Below are positions 8,046-16,592 of a stretch of DNA of 64,000 bases, piece after piece; position 1 is the first letter of the stretch, and every line of letters begins with the position of its first letter. Where the stretch lies: positions 620,001-684,000 of the forward strand of contig JAUJEA010000003.1 of NCBI GenBank assembly GCA_030442035.1, read 5' to 3'. Made by a program: the position numbers and the translations under genes. Below the pieces are notes generated by a model that made no database searches, was not told the DNA's origin, and saw nothing but the letters and a program-made list of their open reading frames with translations. This DNA is from Splendidivirga corallicola. GTDB lineage: Bacteria > Bacteroidota > Bacteroidia > Cytophagales > Cyclobacteriaceae.

Positions 8046-9992
8046 ATGGAGCCGTATCAAGAAATCTTGATTTATTTGATAGGATTTTTAATTGTCACGA
8101 TTGCCTCAATGAAAATTGCCAGGGTATTTCTGACCGTTAAATTGCCTTTGATTACCGGAATGTTGGTTATGGGCATCATAGCCGGACCTTTCATTGGAAA
8201 ACTTATTCCCTTTGAAGCAGTTACAAAATTGGGTTTCATTAATGATTTCTCTCTAGCCTTTATCGCCTTTGCTGCCGGCGCCGAATTATACCTGAAAGAA
8301 CTTAGAAGCAGACTAAACAGCATCAAGTGGATGACCTTTGGTCAGCTGGTGGTCACTTTCGTTATTGGTTCGGTTGTGATCTTTCTTATGGCAAATTACA
8401 TTCCCTTCATGCAAAGTATGAACACGGAAACAAAGGTTGCAGTCGCCATTTTGGCCGGAACCATTTTCGTTGCCAGATCCCCTTCATCAGCTATAGCGGT
8501 GATCAATGAAATGCGCGCCAAAGGTCCCTTTACCCAAACCGCACTGGGAGTAACAGTTGTGAAGGATGTACTGGTAATCATTTTATTTGCCGTATGTTTT
8601 GCCACAGCGGAGGCTTTGGTCATGGGTAAAAGCCTTCGACTGGGTTTCATTGTTTTGCTGGCCACTGAAATATCTTTCTCTTGTGTTAGCGGTTTGATAG
8701 TCGGTAAGATTTTACAATTAATCCTATATCTCAAGATCCATTCCTATATTAAAACTGTATTTATACTGGGAACGGGTTATGCAGTTTATTTATTCTCCTA
8801 TCTAATTAAGGATCTCAGCCATCAATACCTTCCTTTTGAAGTTTATCTTGAACCACTTTTAATATGTATCATTGGTAGTTTTATCGTTACCAACTATACG
8901 AATCACCGTCCTGAATTTCTTAAGATATTAAATAAGATAGGTCCCAGGGTTTACGCCGCCTTTTTCATCCTTACAGGAGCTTCTATGTCATTAGATATTT
9001 TAGTTGAGGTGTGGGCGATTGCGCTGGGTCTCTTTTTTGTTCGTATGGTGGGAATGGTGATAGGATCATTTACAGGTGGCATATTGGCCGGTGATCCGAT
9101 GAAATACAACAAAATAGGATGGATGCCCTATGTGACACAAGCCGGTGTCAGTCTGGGTCTTGCTACCATTGTAGCTACGCGATTTCCGTATTGGGGTCCG
9201 CAGTTTGCAACGGTTATGATAGCAGTCATCGTACTAAACCAAATTGTGGGTCCTCCTTTGTTTAAATGGTCCATTCAGATAGTGGGTGAGGGAAGAACCA
9301 AAGCCAATACTCAGGCATTTGATGGTATTCGGGATGCCATAATCTTTGGTCTGGAAGATCAATCCATTGCGCTCGCCCGTCAGTTGTCAGATAATGGATG
9401 GGAGGTTAAGATTGCTACCAGGATGAAAAATTTTGAAGAATTAGGAGCTCCGCAGGATCTTGATATCAGATATTTTCCCAATTTCGATCTCAATGCTTTT
9501 GAGGAACTGGATGCGCGCCTTGCAGAAGCCATGGTTATGATGCTAACGGACGAGGACAATTATGAAATTTGTGAATTGGCTTATCAGAATTTAGGTACGA
9601 AAGACCTGGTCGTTCGACTCAACGATCGTAATAACTTTGATAAGTTTCATGAATTAAATGCAAAAATTGTTGATCCGTCAACAGCCATTGTGAGCTTGCT
9701 CGATCATTTTGTCAGGTCGCCACAGGCTACTTCTTTATTGCTCGGAATGGAAAAAGACCAGGATACCATAGATCTGGAGGTGCTCAGCAGGGATCTTCAT
9801 GGGATCACCCTTCGGGAATTGAGATTGCCTTCCGATATCATTATACTTTCAGTGACAAGGGGTGGCCAAATGATCATTTCTCATGGTTTTACCAGATTGC
9901 GTTTGGGCGATGTAGTAACCATGGTAGGATCCTCCGAGAGCCTGAGAAATGTTTCTTTGAGATTTGAGGAACGTTTGGTTACTATTCAATAA
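8046..9992 (+). CDS. CPA2/Kef-type cation:proton antiporter with TrkA (RCK) domains
   Basis: 648 residues. The first 410 make about 12 membrane segments of the Na+/H+ exchanger fold; conserved features include GPFIGKLIPFEA, the AGAELYLKELR turn after helix 3, and the FVARSPSSAIAVINEMRAKG segment. A soluble TrkA-N/RCK domain follows (AIIFGLEDQSIALARQLSDNGWEVKIATR, about 430-460), in which GLEDQS replaces the usual Rossmann GxGxxG. A TrkA-C-like end (LRELRLPSDIIILSVTRGGQMI... GDVVTMVGS) completes it. These proteins exchange K+ or Na+ for protons across the inner membrane, gated by nucleotides. The next gene, glycyl-tRNA synthetase, is close (33 bp to its ATG) but has its own -7 promoter element. 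Ion specificity cannot be told from sequence. Confidence 0.88.
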   Translation: MEPYQEILIYLIGFLIVTIASMKIARVFLTVKLPLITGMLVMGIIAGPFIGKLIPFEAVTKLGFINDFSLAFIAFAAGAELYLKELRSRLNSIKWMTFGQLVVTFVIGSVVIFLMANYIPFMQSMNTETKVAVAILAGTIFVARSPSSAIAVINEMRAKGPFTQTALGVTVVKDVLVIILFAVCFATAEALVMGKSLRLGFIVLLATEISFSCVSGLIVGKILQLILYLKIHSYIKTVFILGTGYAVYLFSYLIKDLSHQYLPFEVYLEPLLICIIGSFIVTNYTNHRPEFLKILNKIGPRVYAAFFILTGASMSLDILVEVWAIALGLFFVRMVGMVIGSFTGGILAGDPMKYNKIGWMPYVTQAGVSLGLATIVATRFPYWGPQFATVMIAVIVLNQIVGPPLFKWSIQIVGEGRTKANTQAFDGIRDAIIFGLEDQSIALARQLSDNGWEVKIATRMKNFEELGAPQDLDIRYFPNFDLNAFEELDARLAEAMVMMLTDEDNYEICELAYQNLGTKDLVVRLNDRNNFDKFHELNAKIVDPSTAIVSLLDHFVRSPQATSLLLGMEKDQDTIDLEVLSRDLHGITLRELRLPSDIIILSVTRGGQMIISHGFTRLRLGDVVTMVGSSESLRNVSLRFEERLVTIQ

Positions 9993-10012
9993 ATAGAATA
10001 CGGCTATTTGTT

Positions 10013-10020
10013 TATCTTTG
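10013..10020 (+). promoter_or_regulatory. Bacteroidota -7 element (TATCTTTG) before glyS
   Basis: An exact match to TAnnTTTG lies 5 bp upstream of the ATG at 10026. No TTTG at the expected 19-21 bp spacing was found. A start site about 3-7 bp downstream would give a leaderless or nearly leaderless mRNA. Confidence 0.5.
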
Positions 10021-10025
10021 CGGCT

Positions 10026-11576
10026 ATGGCAAAAAATGATAATGATAATTTACTCAAAAAGATCATAGCTCATGCCAAAGAGTATGGCTTTATCTTTCCT
10101 TCAAGTGAAATTTACGATGGGTTGAGCGCTACTTACGACTACGGGCAAAATGGCGTTGAGCTTAAAAATAATATCAAAAATTATTGGTGGAAATCAATGG
10201 TTCAAATGCATGAAAACATAGTGGGTATTGATGCCGCCATTTTCATGCACCCAACTACCTGGAAAGCATCCGGTCACGTTGATGCCTTCAATGATCCCCT
10301 TATTGATAATAGGGATTCCAAAAAAAGATATCGCGCGGATGTGCTGATTGAGGATCATATTGCCAAAATTGAAAATAAAATAAAGAAAGAGGTAGAAAAA
10401 GCTGCTAAACGCTTTGGTGATCAATTTGATAAAGAGCAGTTCCTTTCAACAAATCCTCGTGTGCTGCAAAATCAGGAGAAAATTGATCAAATCAATCAAA
10501 GATTAAAAACAGCTACAGAGCAAAACGATCTAGAAGGCATTAAAAAAATAATAGAAGATCTTGAAATTGCCGACCCGGTGTCCGGATCAAAGAACTGGAC
10601 TGAAGTGAGGCAATTTAACCTGATGTTCTCAACCGAACTAGGCTCTTTGGCAGAAGATGCCAATAAGATCTATCTGAGACCTGAAACAGCACAGGGTATT
10701 TTTGTTAATTTCCTCAATGTTCAAAAAACAGGCAGGATGAAAATCCCATTTGGTATTGCGCAGATCGGAAAAGCCTTCAGAAACGAGATCATAGCACGGC
10801 AATTCATTTTCAGGATGCGGGAGTTCGAACAGATGGAAATGCAATTTTTTGTAAAACCCGGAGAGGAAATGAAATGGTATGAGTATTGGAAAGAAGCCAG
10901 AATGAAATGGCATAAAGCACTTGGAATGGAGGATGATCGGTACCGGTTCCATGACCATTTGAATTTAGCCCATTACGCGAATGCTGCCTGTGATATTGAA
11001 TTTAATTTTCCAATGGGCTTCAAAGAATTGGAAGGAATACATTCCAGAACGGATTTTGATCTAAAGGCTCATGAAGAATATTCTGGTAAGAAGCTGCAAT
11101 TTTTCGATCCACAGGAAAATAAAAGTTATGTCCCTTATGTAATAGAAACTTCCATAGGTTTGGATAGAATGTTTTTAGCACTTCTTTCAAGGGCTTATAC
11201 CGAAGAGACACTTGAAGACGGCAGTGAAAGGGTTGTCCTTCGAATTCCTCCTATGTTGGCCCCAAATAAAGTAGCGATACTTCCATTGGTCAACAAAGAT
11301 GGTCTGCCGGAAAAAGCAAGGGAAATATTGGATTGTCTGAAATACGATTTCAACTGCCAGCATGATACCAAAGATGCCATTGGAAGAAGATACAGACGAC
11401 AGGATGCTATCGGAACTCCTATATGTGTCACAGTAGATCATCAAACTTTAGAAGATAATACTGTAACATTACGTTATAGAGATAGTATGAAACAGGACAG
11501 GGTATCGATTGAAACAGCACTGAAAGACAAAATAAACAAAGAGGTTTCTATCAAAGGTTTATTTGAAGGTATATAA
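10026..11576 (+). CDS. glyS: Glycyl-tRNA synthetase (class II, homodimeric type)
   Basis: Charges tRNA-Gly with glycine in the cytoplasm. 516 residues from the chosen ATG; a GTG/ATG-like start 18 bp further upstream would overlap the -7 promoter element, so the start giving MAKNDNDNLL is preferred. It is the single-chain dimeric GlyQS-type enzyme, not the alpha2beta2 form: AKEYGFIFPSSEIYDGLSATYDYG at the N-terminus, the GHVDAFNDPL segment, class II motif 2 in RNEIIARQFIFRMREFEQME, motif 3 in VIETSIGLDRMFLALL, and a C-terminal anticodon-binding domain beginning near PPMLAPNKVAILPL. Length and motif order are complete. It lies in a row of plus-strand housekeeping genes. Confidence 0.96.
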   Translation: MAKNDNDNLLKKIIAHAKEYGFIFPSSEIYDGLSATYDYGQNGVELKNNIKNYWWKSMVQMHENIVGIDAAIFMHPTTWKASGHVDAFNDPLIDNRDSKKRYRADVLIEDHIAKIENKIKKEVEKAAKRFGDQFDKEQFLSTNPRVLQNQEKIDQINQRLKTATEQNDLEGIKKIIEDLEIADPVSGSKNWTEVRQFNLMFSTELGSLAEDANKIYLRPETAQGIFVNFLNVQKTGRMKIPFGIAQIGKAFRNEIIARQFIFRMREFEQMEMQFFVKPGEEMKWYEYWKEARMKWHKALGMEDDRYRFHDHLNLAHYANAACDIEFNFPMGFKELEGIHSRTDFDLKAHEEYSGKKLQFFDPQENKSYVPYVIETSIGLDRMFLALLSRAYTEETLEDGSERVVLRIPPMLAPNKVAILPLVNKDGLPEKAREILDCLKYDFNCQHDTKDAIGRRYRRQDAIGTPICVTVDHQTLEDNTVTLRYRDSMKQDRVSIETALKDKINKEVSIKGLFEGI

Positions 11577-11630
11577 CAGAATTGTATTCTTATCACTCAA
11601 TGATAGTCAGTTAGGCCCAATACCCAATTT

Positions 11631-12413
11631 GTGGATATTATCATTATCATAATACTAGTTTTTGTGATCCCTATCACAATATCATTGCTTCGCAATCCCA
11701 GGTTCTTTGTGCGTTCTGAGAAAAAATACAAAGTAATCCTGGAGGCCTATTTTTTATATTATCAAAAACTACCATCGAAAGAAAAAAAGCAATTTGAAAA
11801 ACGTGTTAATCGTTTCATCAAGTTAAAGCAATTCATTCCAAGAAACATCGATTCCGTATCCGATGAGATGAAGACGCTAATTGCGGCTTCTGCAATACAG
11901 CTTACATTTGGCTTACCGGAAATTTATTTTACTCATTTTAACAAAATCATTATTTATCCCGACTCTTATTATTCCTCGATAAGTAGAATGAGACATAAAG
12001 GAGAAGTGAATTCCAGGTGGGGTATCATTGTCCTTTCCTGGAATAGTTTTTTGGAGGGTTATGCTCATTCTACAAGTGCAACAAACCTTGGATTGCATGA
12101 AATGGCACATGCACTGAACCTTGAAAACAGAATATTGAATGGAGAATATGGTTTTCTTGATATGGACCTGTTAAAGGCGTGGCGCGAAGAATCAAGAAAA
12201 ATTATGTTTTCAATCAGATCCGGAGAAAACAAGTTCTTTCGAAAGTACGGAGGAGAAAATGAAGAAGAATTTTTTGCCGTGGCTGTTGAGTCATTCTTCG
12301 AAAGACCAAAAGAATTCAAGAGGGAACATCCTAAATTATATACTGCGCTTTCCAAACTTCTGAATCAGGACCCTGTAGAAATATTAACATATGAGCCTGA
12401 TCTCAATTCTTAA
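11631..12413 (+). CDS. MtfA-like zinc peptidase (M90 family)
   Basis: 260 residues starting at GTG, with an N-terminal membrane segment (about residues 2-20, Ile/Val-rich). The rest matches the MtfA/DUF980 (peptidase M90) family: SDEMKTLIAASAIQLTFG, a beta strand IIYPDSYYS, the zinc site in GLHEMAHALNLEN (HExxH at about 154-158) and the downstream glutamate in NEEEFFAVAVESFFERP. E. coli MtfA is a cytosolic aminopeptidase that binds the glucose repressor Mlc. No Mlc homologue is visible here, and the membrane anchor suggests a different setting. It lies 55 bp after glyS and 49 bp before the dGTPase gene. Confidence 0.85.
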   Translation: MDIIIIIILVFVIPITISLLRNPRFFVRSEKKYKVILEAYFLYYQKLPSKEKKQFEKRVNRFIKLKQFIPRNIDSVSDEMKTLIAASAIQLTFGLPEIYFTHFNKIIIYPDSYYSSISRMRHKGEVNSRWGIIVLSWNSFLEGYAHSTSATNLGLHEMAHALNLENRILNGEYGFLDMDLLKAWREESRKIMFSIRSGENKFFRKYGGENEEEFFAVAVESFFERPKEFKREHPKLYTALSKLLNQDPVEILTYEPDLNS

Positions 12414-12461
12414 CTATAAAATTAAACACTTCAATAGCTCAATGCTTCAATATACATCTAT

Positions 12462-13826
12462 ATGAATTGGTTACAGTTAATGTCATATCAACGGTTCGGT
12501 AAAAAGGAACTGACCTCAAACAAAAACCTGATAAGAAGTGTTTTCGAACAAGATTTTGATCGTATTATTTTTTCGCATCCCTTTAGAAGATTACAGGATA
12601 AGACCCAGGTATTTCCATTACCGGAACATGACTTTGTCCATACACGCCTTACCCATAGCCTGGAAGTATCGAGTGTTGGAAGGACCCTGGGGAAAAAGGT
12701 TGGAGAGATCATAATAAAAAAATACCCGGAGCTTAGTGAACATCATTTCAGTCAATTCGATTTCGGAGCTATTGTTGCCGCAGCATCATTGGCACATGAC
12801 CTGGGGAATCCTCCGTTTGGACATGCCGGTGAAGATGCGATCTCTGACTTTTTCAAGAGCAATCCTCGAGGGCTCTTTTTTAAGGATAAGGTAAATGACA
12901 AACAGTGGGCTGACTTTACCAACTTTGAAGGAAACGCCCAGGGCTTTCGTATCCTGAATTCCGGTAGAGCTTTGAAGCTGACCATGGCCTCATTGGCTGC
13001 TTTCACCAAATACCCCAGGGAGGCTCATTTCTCAGATATTGATCCTAATAGAAAAAGTCAAAAAAAGTACGGTTTCTTTCAAAGTGAAAAAGATGTTTTT
13101 ATCAAACTGGCTGATGAGGTAGGACTCAAAAATTTGTCATTCAATAACGAAATGGCCTGGACAAGGCATCCACTGGCCTTTTTAGTAGAAGCCGCAGATG
13201 ATATTTGCTACAGCATAATCGATCTCGAAGACGGTTGCAGATTAGGTTTGGTAAGCTATGAAGAAACCAAACAATTGCTGGCTTCAATTCTCGGCAAGAT
13301 GTTTGATGAAGAAAAGTTAGAGAAGATTACGAGCACTGAAGAAAAGATCAGCTTGTTACGAGCCATGTCTATTAACATGCTGATCGATCAGTGCACGGAG
13401 GTATTTATTGAAAATGAGAGGGCCATTTTATCAGGTCAATTTGATGCTGCGTTGACGGATCTTATAGAAAGTAAAACCATCTTAAAAGATATTAGCAAAC
13501 TTTCTATTGAGAAAATATACCGATCAAGAATCGTACTTGAAACCGAGACAGCAGGTTATGAGGTAATTGACGGATTGCTTGAATCATTTACTTCGGCCGT
13601 TTTTGCGTATACAATAGACAAGAATCGTTGCACCTCAAGAGAAAAAAGCTTGGTGAGATTATTACCTTCCGAAGTAAAACATCAATTGTCAATTGAAAAA
13701 GATCCTTACATGCTAATAATGAACGTAATAGATTTTGTATCAAGCATGACTGATACGCATGCCATTTCTCTCTATCGAAAAATAAAGGGTATTTCTTTAC
13801 CTTCTGGCTTTTCAGTCAAATATTAA
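12462..13826 (+). CDS. dgt: Deoxyguanosinetriphosphate triphosphohydrolase (dGTPase, HD domain)
   Basis: Hydrolyses dNTPs, classically dGTP, to the nucleoside and triphosphate, and so affects nucleotide pools and phage resistance. 454 residues with all HD-domain metal ligands: FVHTRLTHSLEVSSVGR (His65), SLAHDLGNPPFGHAGEDA (His112-Asp113, His121) and a downstream Asp in EAADDICYSIIDLEDG. The length and the typical start (YQRFGKK, then FEQDFDRIIFSHPFRRLQDKTQV) fit the type-1 dGTPase-like group of Bacteroidota. It is not linked to any defence genes here; its neighbours are the M90 peptidase upstream and a lipid/RND transporter 133 bp downstream with its own -7 element. I see no missing residues. 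Confidence 0.92.
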   Translation: MNWLQLMSYQRFGKKELTSNKNLIRSVFEQDFDRIIFSHPFRRLQDKTQVFPLPEHDFVHTRLTHSLEVSSVGRTLGKKVGEIIIKKYPELSEHHFSQFDFGAIVAAASLAHDLGNPPFGHAGEDAISDFFKSNPRGLFFKDKVNDKQWADFTNFEGNAQGFRILNSGRALKLTMASLAAFTKYPREAHFSDIDPNRKSQKKYGFFQSEKDVFIKLADEVGLKNLSFNNEMAWTRHPLAFLVEAADDICYSIIDLEDGCRLGLVSYEETKQLLASILGKMFDEEKLEKITSTEEKISLLRAMSINMLIDQCTEVFIENERAILSGQFDAALTDLIESKTILKDISKLSIEKIYRSRIVLETETAGYEVIDGLLESFTSAVFAYTIDKNRCTSREKSLVRLLPSEVKHQLSIEKDPYMLIMNVIDFVSSMTDTHAISLYRKIKGISLPSGFSVKY

Positions 13827-13936
13827 TAATGCATCATACAGAATTTCAATTCATTGCTTATATTGAATTGTATTAACATAATCATTGAACATCTAACAAT
13901 AAAGTACAGGAATCTTCTTAAAGAATCAAAAATAGT

Positions 13937-13944
13937 TACCTTTG
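13937..13944 (+). promoter_or_regulatory. Bacteroidota -7 element (TACCTTTG) before the MMPL transporter
   Basis: An exact TAnnTTTG match lies 15 bp upstream of the ATG at 13960. It argues against the alternative TTG start at 13942, which would fall inside the element. No good -33 TTTG was seen. Confidence 0.5.
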
Positions 13945-13959
13945 TGGTCTTGTTTTGAA

Positions 13960-16413
13960 ATGTGGACGAACGTAGCTCATAATATTATAAAATTCAGGTT
14001 GCACCTGATCATTCTTTTGGCGATTGTAACTGCCTTTATGGGCTATAAATCCCAGGAGATAGAATGGTCATATGACTTGGCCAAAACTGTTCCGGAACAT
14101 GATCCGGAAATGATTTATTTTGAAGAGTTTAAGAAGGTTTTTGGTGAAGATGGAAATATCCTGGCTATCGGTTTAAAGGACAGCGCTATTTATACTCCCG
14201 AGAATTTTCAAAAATTCAAAACGCTAAGTCAGGAAATTGAAGATTTTGAAGGTATCAATGAGGTACTATCCCTTCCTTTATTACAAGCCCTCGTGCGAGA
14301 TAAAGTTAACAGAAAATTTGAACTCACTCCTGCCATTGAGGAAATACCGGCTGACCAAGCCACGTTAGACAGTCTGCTTCAAAATATCAATAATCTAGAG
14401 TATTATAATGGACAGATCAGCAATGCCTCAAATGGTGCCACAGTAGTGCTGATAACCATAGAAAAGGAAGTGCTCAATTCTCCAAAAAGGCAGGATTTAG
14501 TTAATCGTATTGTTAAGGTGGGAGATAAATTCTCCAAAGATACAGGCATTGAATTACATTATGCAGGATTACCTTTTGTGAGATCGACCATCGCTGGCAA
14601 AGTTAAAAGAGAACTTAACTTCTTTTTAATGTTGTCAGTATTGGTTACCGGTTTCATCATGTTCCTTTTCTTCAGATCATGGGACGCTGTGGTATTCCCC
14701 ATGTTGGTTATAGGCATTATTGTTATCTGGACCATTGGAACAATTGCGCTTTTTGGGTTCAAGATCACATTGCTGACCGGTCTAATTCCACCAATCATCG
14801 TGGTCATCGGTATTCCAAACAGTATTTACCTGCTGAATAAATATCATCAGGAATATAGTATACACGGTAATAAGATGAAGGCGCTGAGCCGGGTGGTGAG
14901 AAAGATCGGGATTGTTACCTTGATAACCAATTTCACAACTGCCATTGGGTTTGTGGTATTGGCCTCTGCAGACATTATTATACTAAAGGAATTCGGAATC
15001 GTAGCTGGTATCAACATCTTTGCTACTTTCTTTGTCAGCATCATTTTAATTCCCGGTGTATTTTCCTATTTACCACCACCGAGTAAAAGGCAACTTAAAC
15101 ACCTTGGCTTTCAACCACTGGACGCTACGCTCACCTTTTTGGACTTCATGGTCCACAGACATAAGAATGTTATTTTTATCACAACGGCCATATTGATCCT
15201 GGTTAGTTCCTATGGCATATATAAGCTGGATTCCGTGTCCTATATGGTAGATGATATCCCTGAGGAAAGTGTGATCAAAAAGGATCTGAGATTCTTTGAG
15301 GAAAATTTTAGCGGTATCATGCCTATGGAGATCGTTGTGGATACTGGTAAAAAGAAGGGGGTCATGCAGCTCAAGAACCTTAGAAAAGTTGCTGAACTGG
15401 AAGATTTTCTGGCTGACCAAAAATTCATCTCGAAGCCGGTTTCCATTGTGAGTTTTGTAAAAGCAGCTAAACAGGCATATTATAATAATAACCCCAAGTT
15501 TTACGGGCTCCCCAATAACCAGGAAAGAAGCTTTATTTTCTCATACCTGAGAGATCAATCAGATGATTCAGGACTTCTTAATTCCTTTGTTGATTCCACA
15601 GGGCAAAAAATGAGAGTGTCACTAAAAGTGGCAGATATTGGATCAAAAAAAATGGATTCTCTGATTGGCGAGGTAATCAATCCTAAGATCGATGAGATCT
15701 TTGCGGATTCCGGTATTACGGCAACGGTCACCGGAACAACACCTTTATTCATAAAAGGAAATAGATTCTTGATTGAAAATTTACGATTTAGTCTGCTGCT
15801 GGCTTTTTTAATCATTTCATTGATCATGGCAGTGCTGTTTAAAAATTTTCGGATGATCCTCATTTCCCTGGTGCCAAATATTGTTCCGTTACTCATTACC
15901 GCAGGGATCATGGGATTTTTTAATATTCCATTGAAGCCCAGTACAGCATTGATATTCAGCATTGCTTTTGGTATATCCGTTGACGATTCCATTCACTTTT
16001 TGGCAAAGTATCGACAGGAATTATTTTCTAATAATTTCTTTGTTCCAATTGCTATTAGCAAAAGCATCAGGGAAACAGGAGCCAGTATGATCTACACTTC
16101 TATTGTGTTGTTTGCCGGTTTTGTGATTTTTGCAGCATCAGATTTTGGTGGTACAGTGGCGTTGGGAGTATTGGCCTCCACTACATTACTTATTGCTATG
16201 ATCACCAACCTTGGGTTGTTGCCTTCTCTACTTTTAACTTTTGATGACGGAAAACGTAAGAAAGATTCACATCCATTGATAGAACAATTGGAAGACTTTT
16301 ATCAGGAAGATGAGGATGAAGAAATTGATCTGGATCTGATTAAAATGGAGTCTACAGAAAATGGTCAGGATCTCAGCCAAGTTATGAAGGAAAATAAGGA
16401 GAAGGAGATCTAA
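13960..16413 (+). CDS. RND-superfamily (MMPL/HAE3-type) transporter
   Basis: 817 residues from the preferred ATG. The architecture is the doubled RND fold: one membrane helix, a periplasmic loop of about 190 residues, five membrane helices (about 210-390), a second single helix near 405, another large loop and a final five-helix bundle (about 620-770). The conserved DDS of the second bundle is present (FGISVDDSIHFLAKYRQE); the first half has PNSIYLLNKYHQEYS at the equivalent place. The C-terminus is a charged cytoplasmic tail rich in Asp/Glu. It belongs to the group annotated as hydrophobe or lipid exporters (MmpL/HpnN-like); the substrate cannot be inferred. No membrane-fusion protein or TolC gene is adjacent, as usual for this subgroup. 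Confidence 0.85.
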   Translation: MWTNVAHNIIKFRLHLIILLAIVTAFMGYKSQEIEWSYDLAKTVPEHDPEMIYFEEFKKVFGEDGNILAIGLKDSAIYTPENFQKFKTLSQEIEDFEGINEVLSLPLLQALVRDKVNRKFELTPAIEEIPADQATLDSLLQNINNLEYYNGQISNASNGATVVLITIEKEVLNSPKRQDLVNRIVKVGDKFSKDTGIELHYAGLPFVRSTIAGKVKRELNFFLMLSVLVTGFIMFLFFRSWDAVVFPMLVIGIIVIWTIGTIALFGFKITLLTGLIPPIIVVIGIPNSIYLLNKYHQEYSIHGNKMKALSRVVRKIGIVTLITNFTTAIGFVVLASADIIILKEFGIVAGINIFATFFVSIILIPGVFSYLPPPSKRQLKHLGFQPLDATLTFLDFMVHRHKNVIFITTAILILVSSYGIYKLDSVSYMVDDIPEESVIKKDLRFFEENFSGIMPMEIVVDTGKKKGVMQLKNLRKVAELEDFLADQKFISKPVSIVSFVKAAKQAYYNNNPKFYGLPNNQERSFIFSYLRDQSDDSGLLNSFVDSTGQKMRVSLKVADIGSKKMDSLIGEVINPKIDEIFADSGITATVTGTTPLFIKGNRFLIENLRFSLLLAFLIISLIMAVLFKNFRMILISLVPNIVPLLITAGIMGFFNIPLKPSTALIFSIAFGISVDDSIHFLAKYRQELFSNNFFVPIAISKSIRETGASMIYTSIVLFAGFVIFAASDFGGTVALGVLASTTLLIAMITNLGLLPSLLLTFDDGKRKKDSHPLIEQLEDFYQEDEDEEIDLDLIKMESTENGQDLSQVMKENKEKEI

Positions 16414-16502
16414 TTGCATATCTTTTTGACCAAGGTTTTGTTCTGGACTATAACTTCTATACGCAAGCACATCCGAATCTAAACACTTAAATTATATAAG
16501 AG

Positions 16503-16535
16503 TTTGTAAATAATACATCAAACTCAATACCTTTG
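16503..16535 (+). promoter_or_regulatory. Promoter of ileS (TTTG - 21 bp - TACCTTTG)
   Basis: A -33 TTTG at 16503-16506 and a -7 TACCTTTG at 16528-16535 are separated by 21 bp, within the known 19-21 bp spacing of Bacteroidota housekeeping promoters. Transcription should begin near 16540 and leave a leader of about 50 nt. This is the most complete promoter in the window. Confidence 0.75.
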
Positions 16536-16592
16536 CAATTTCAAAATCTTGGCCTTATTACGGCTTATTAAAAAATTATAAATATTCAACAC

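Noticed and set aside
16413..16592. Possible T-box or other riboswitch before ileS
   Set aside because: The leader after the mapped promoter is only about 50 nt and has no T-box or antiterminator sequence.
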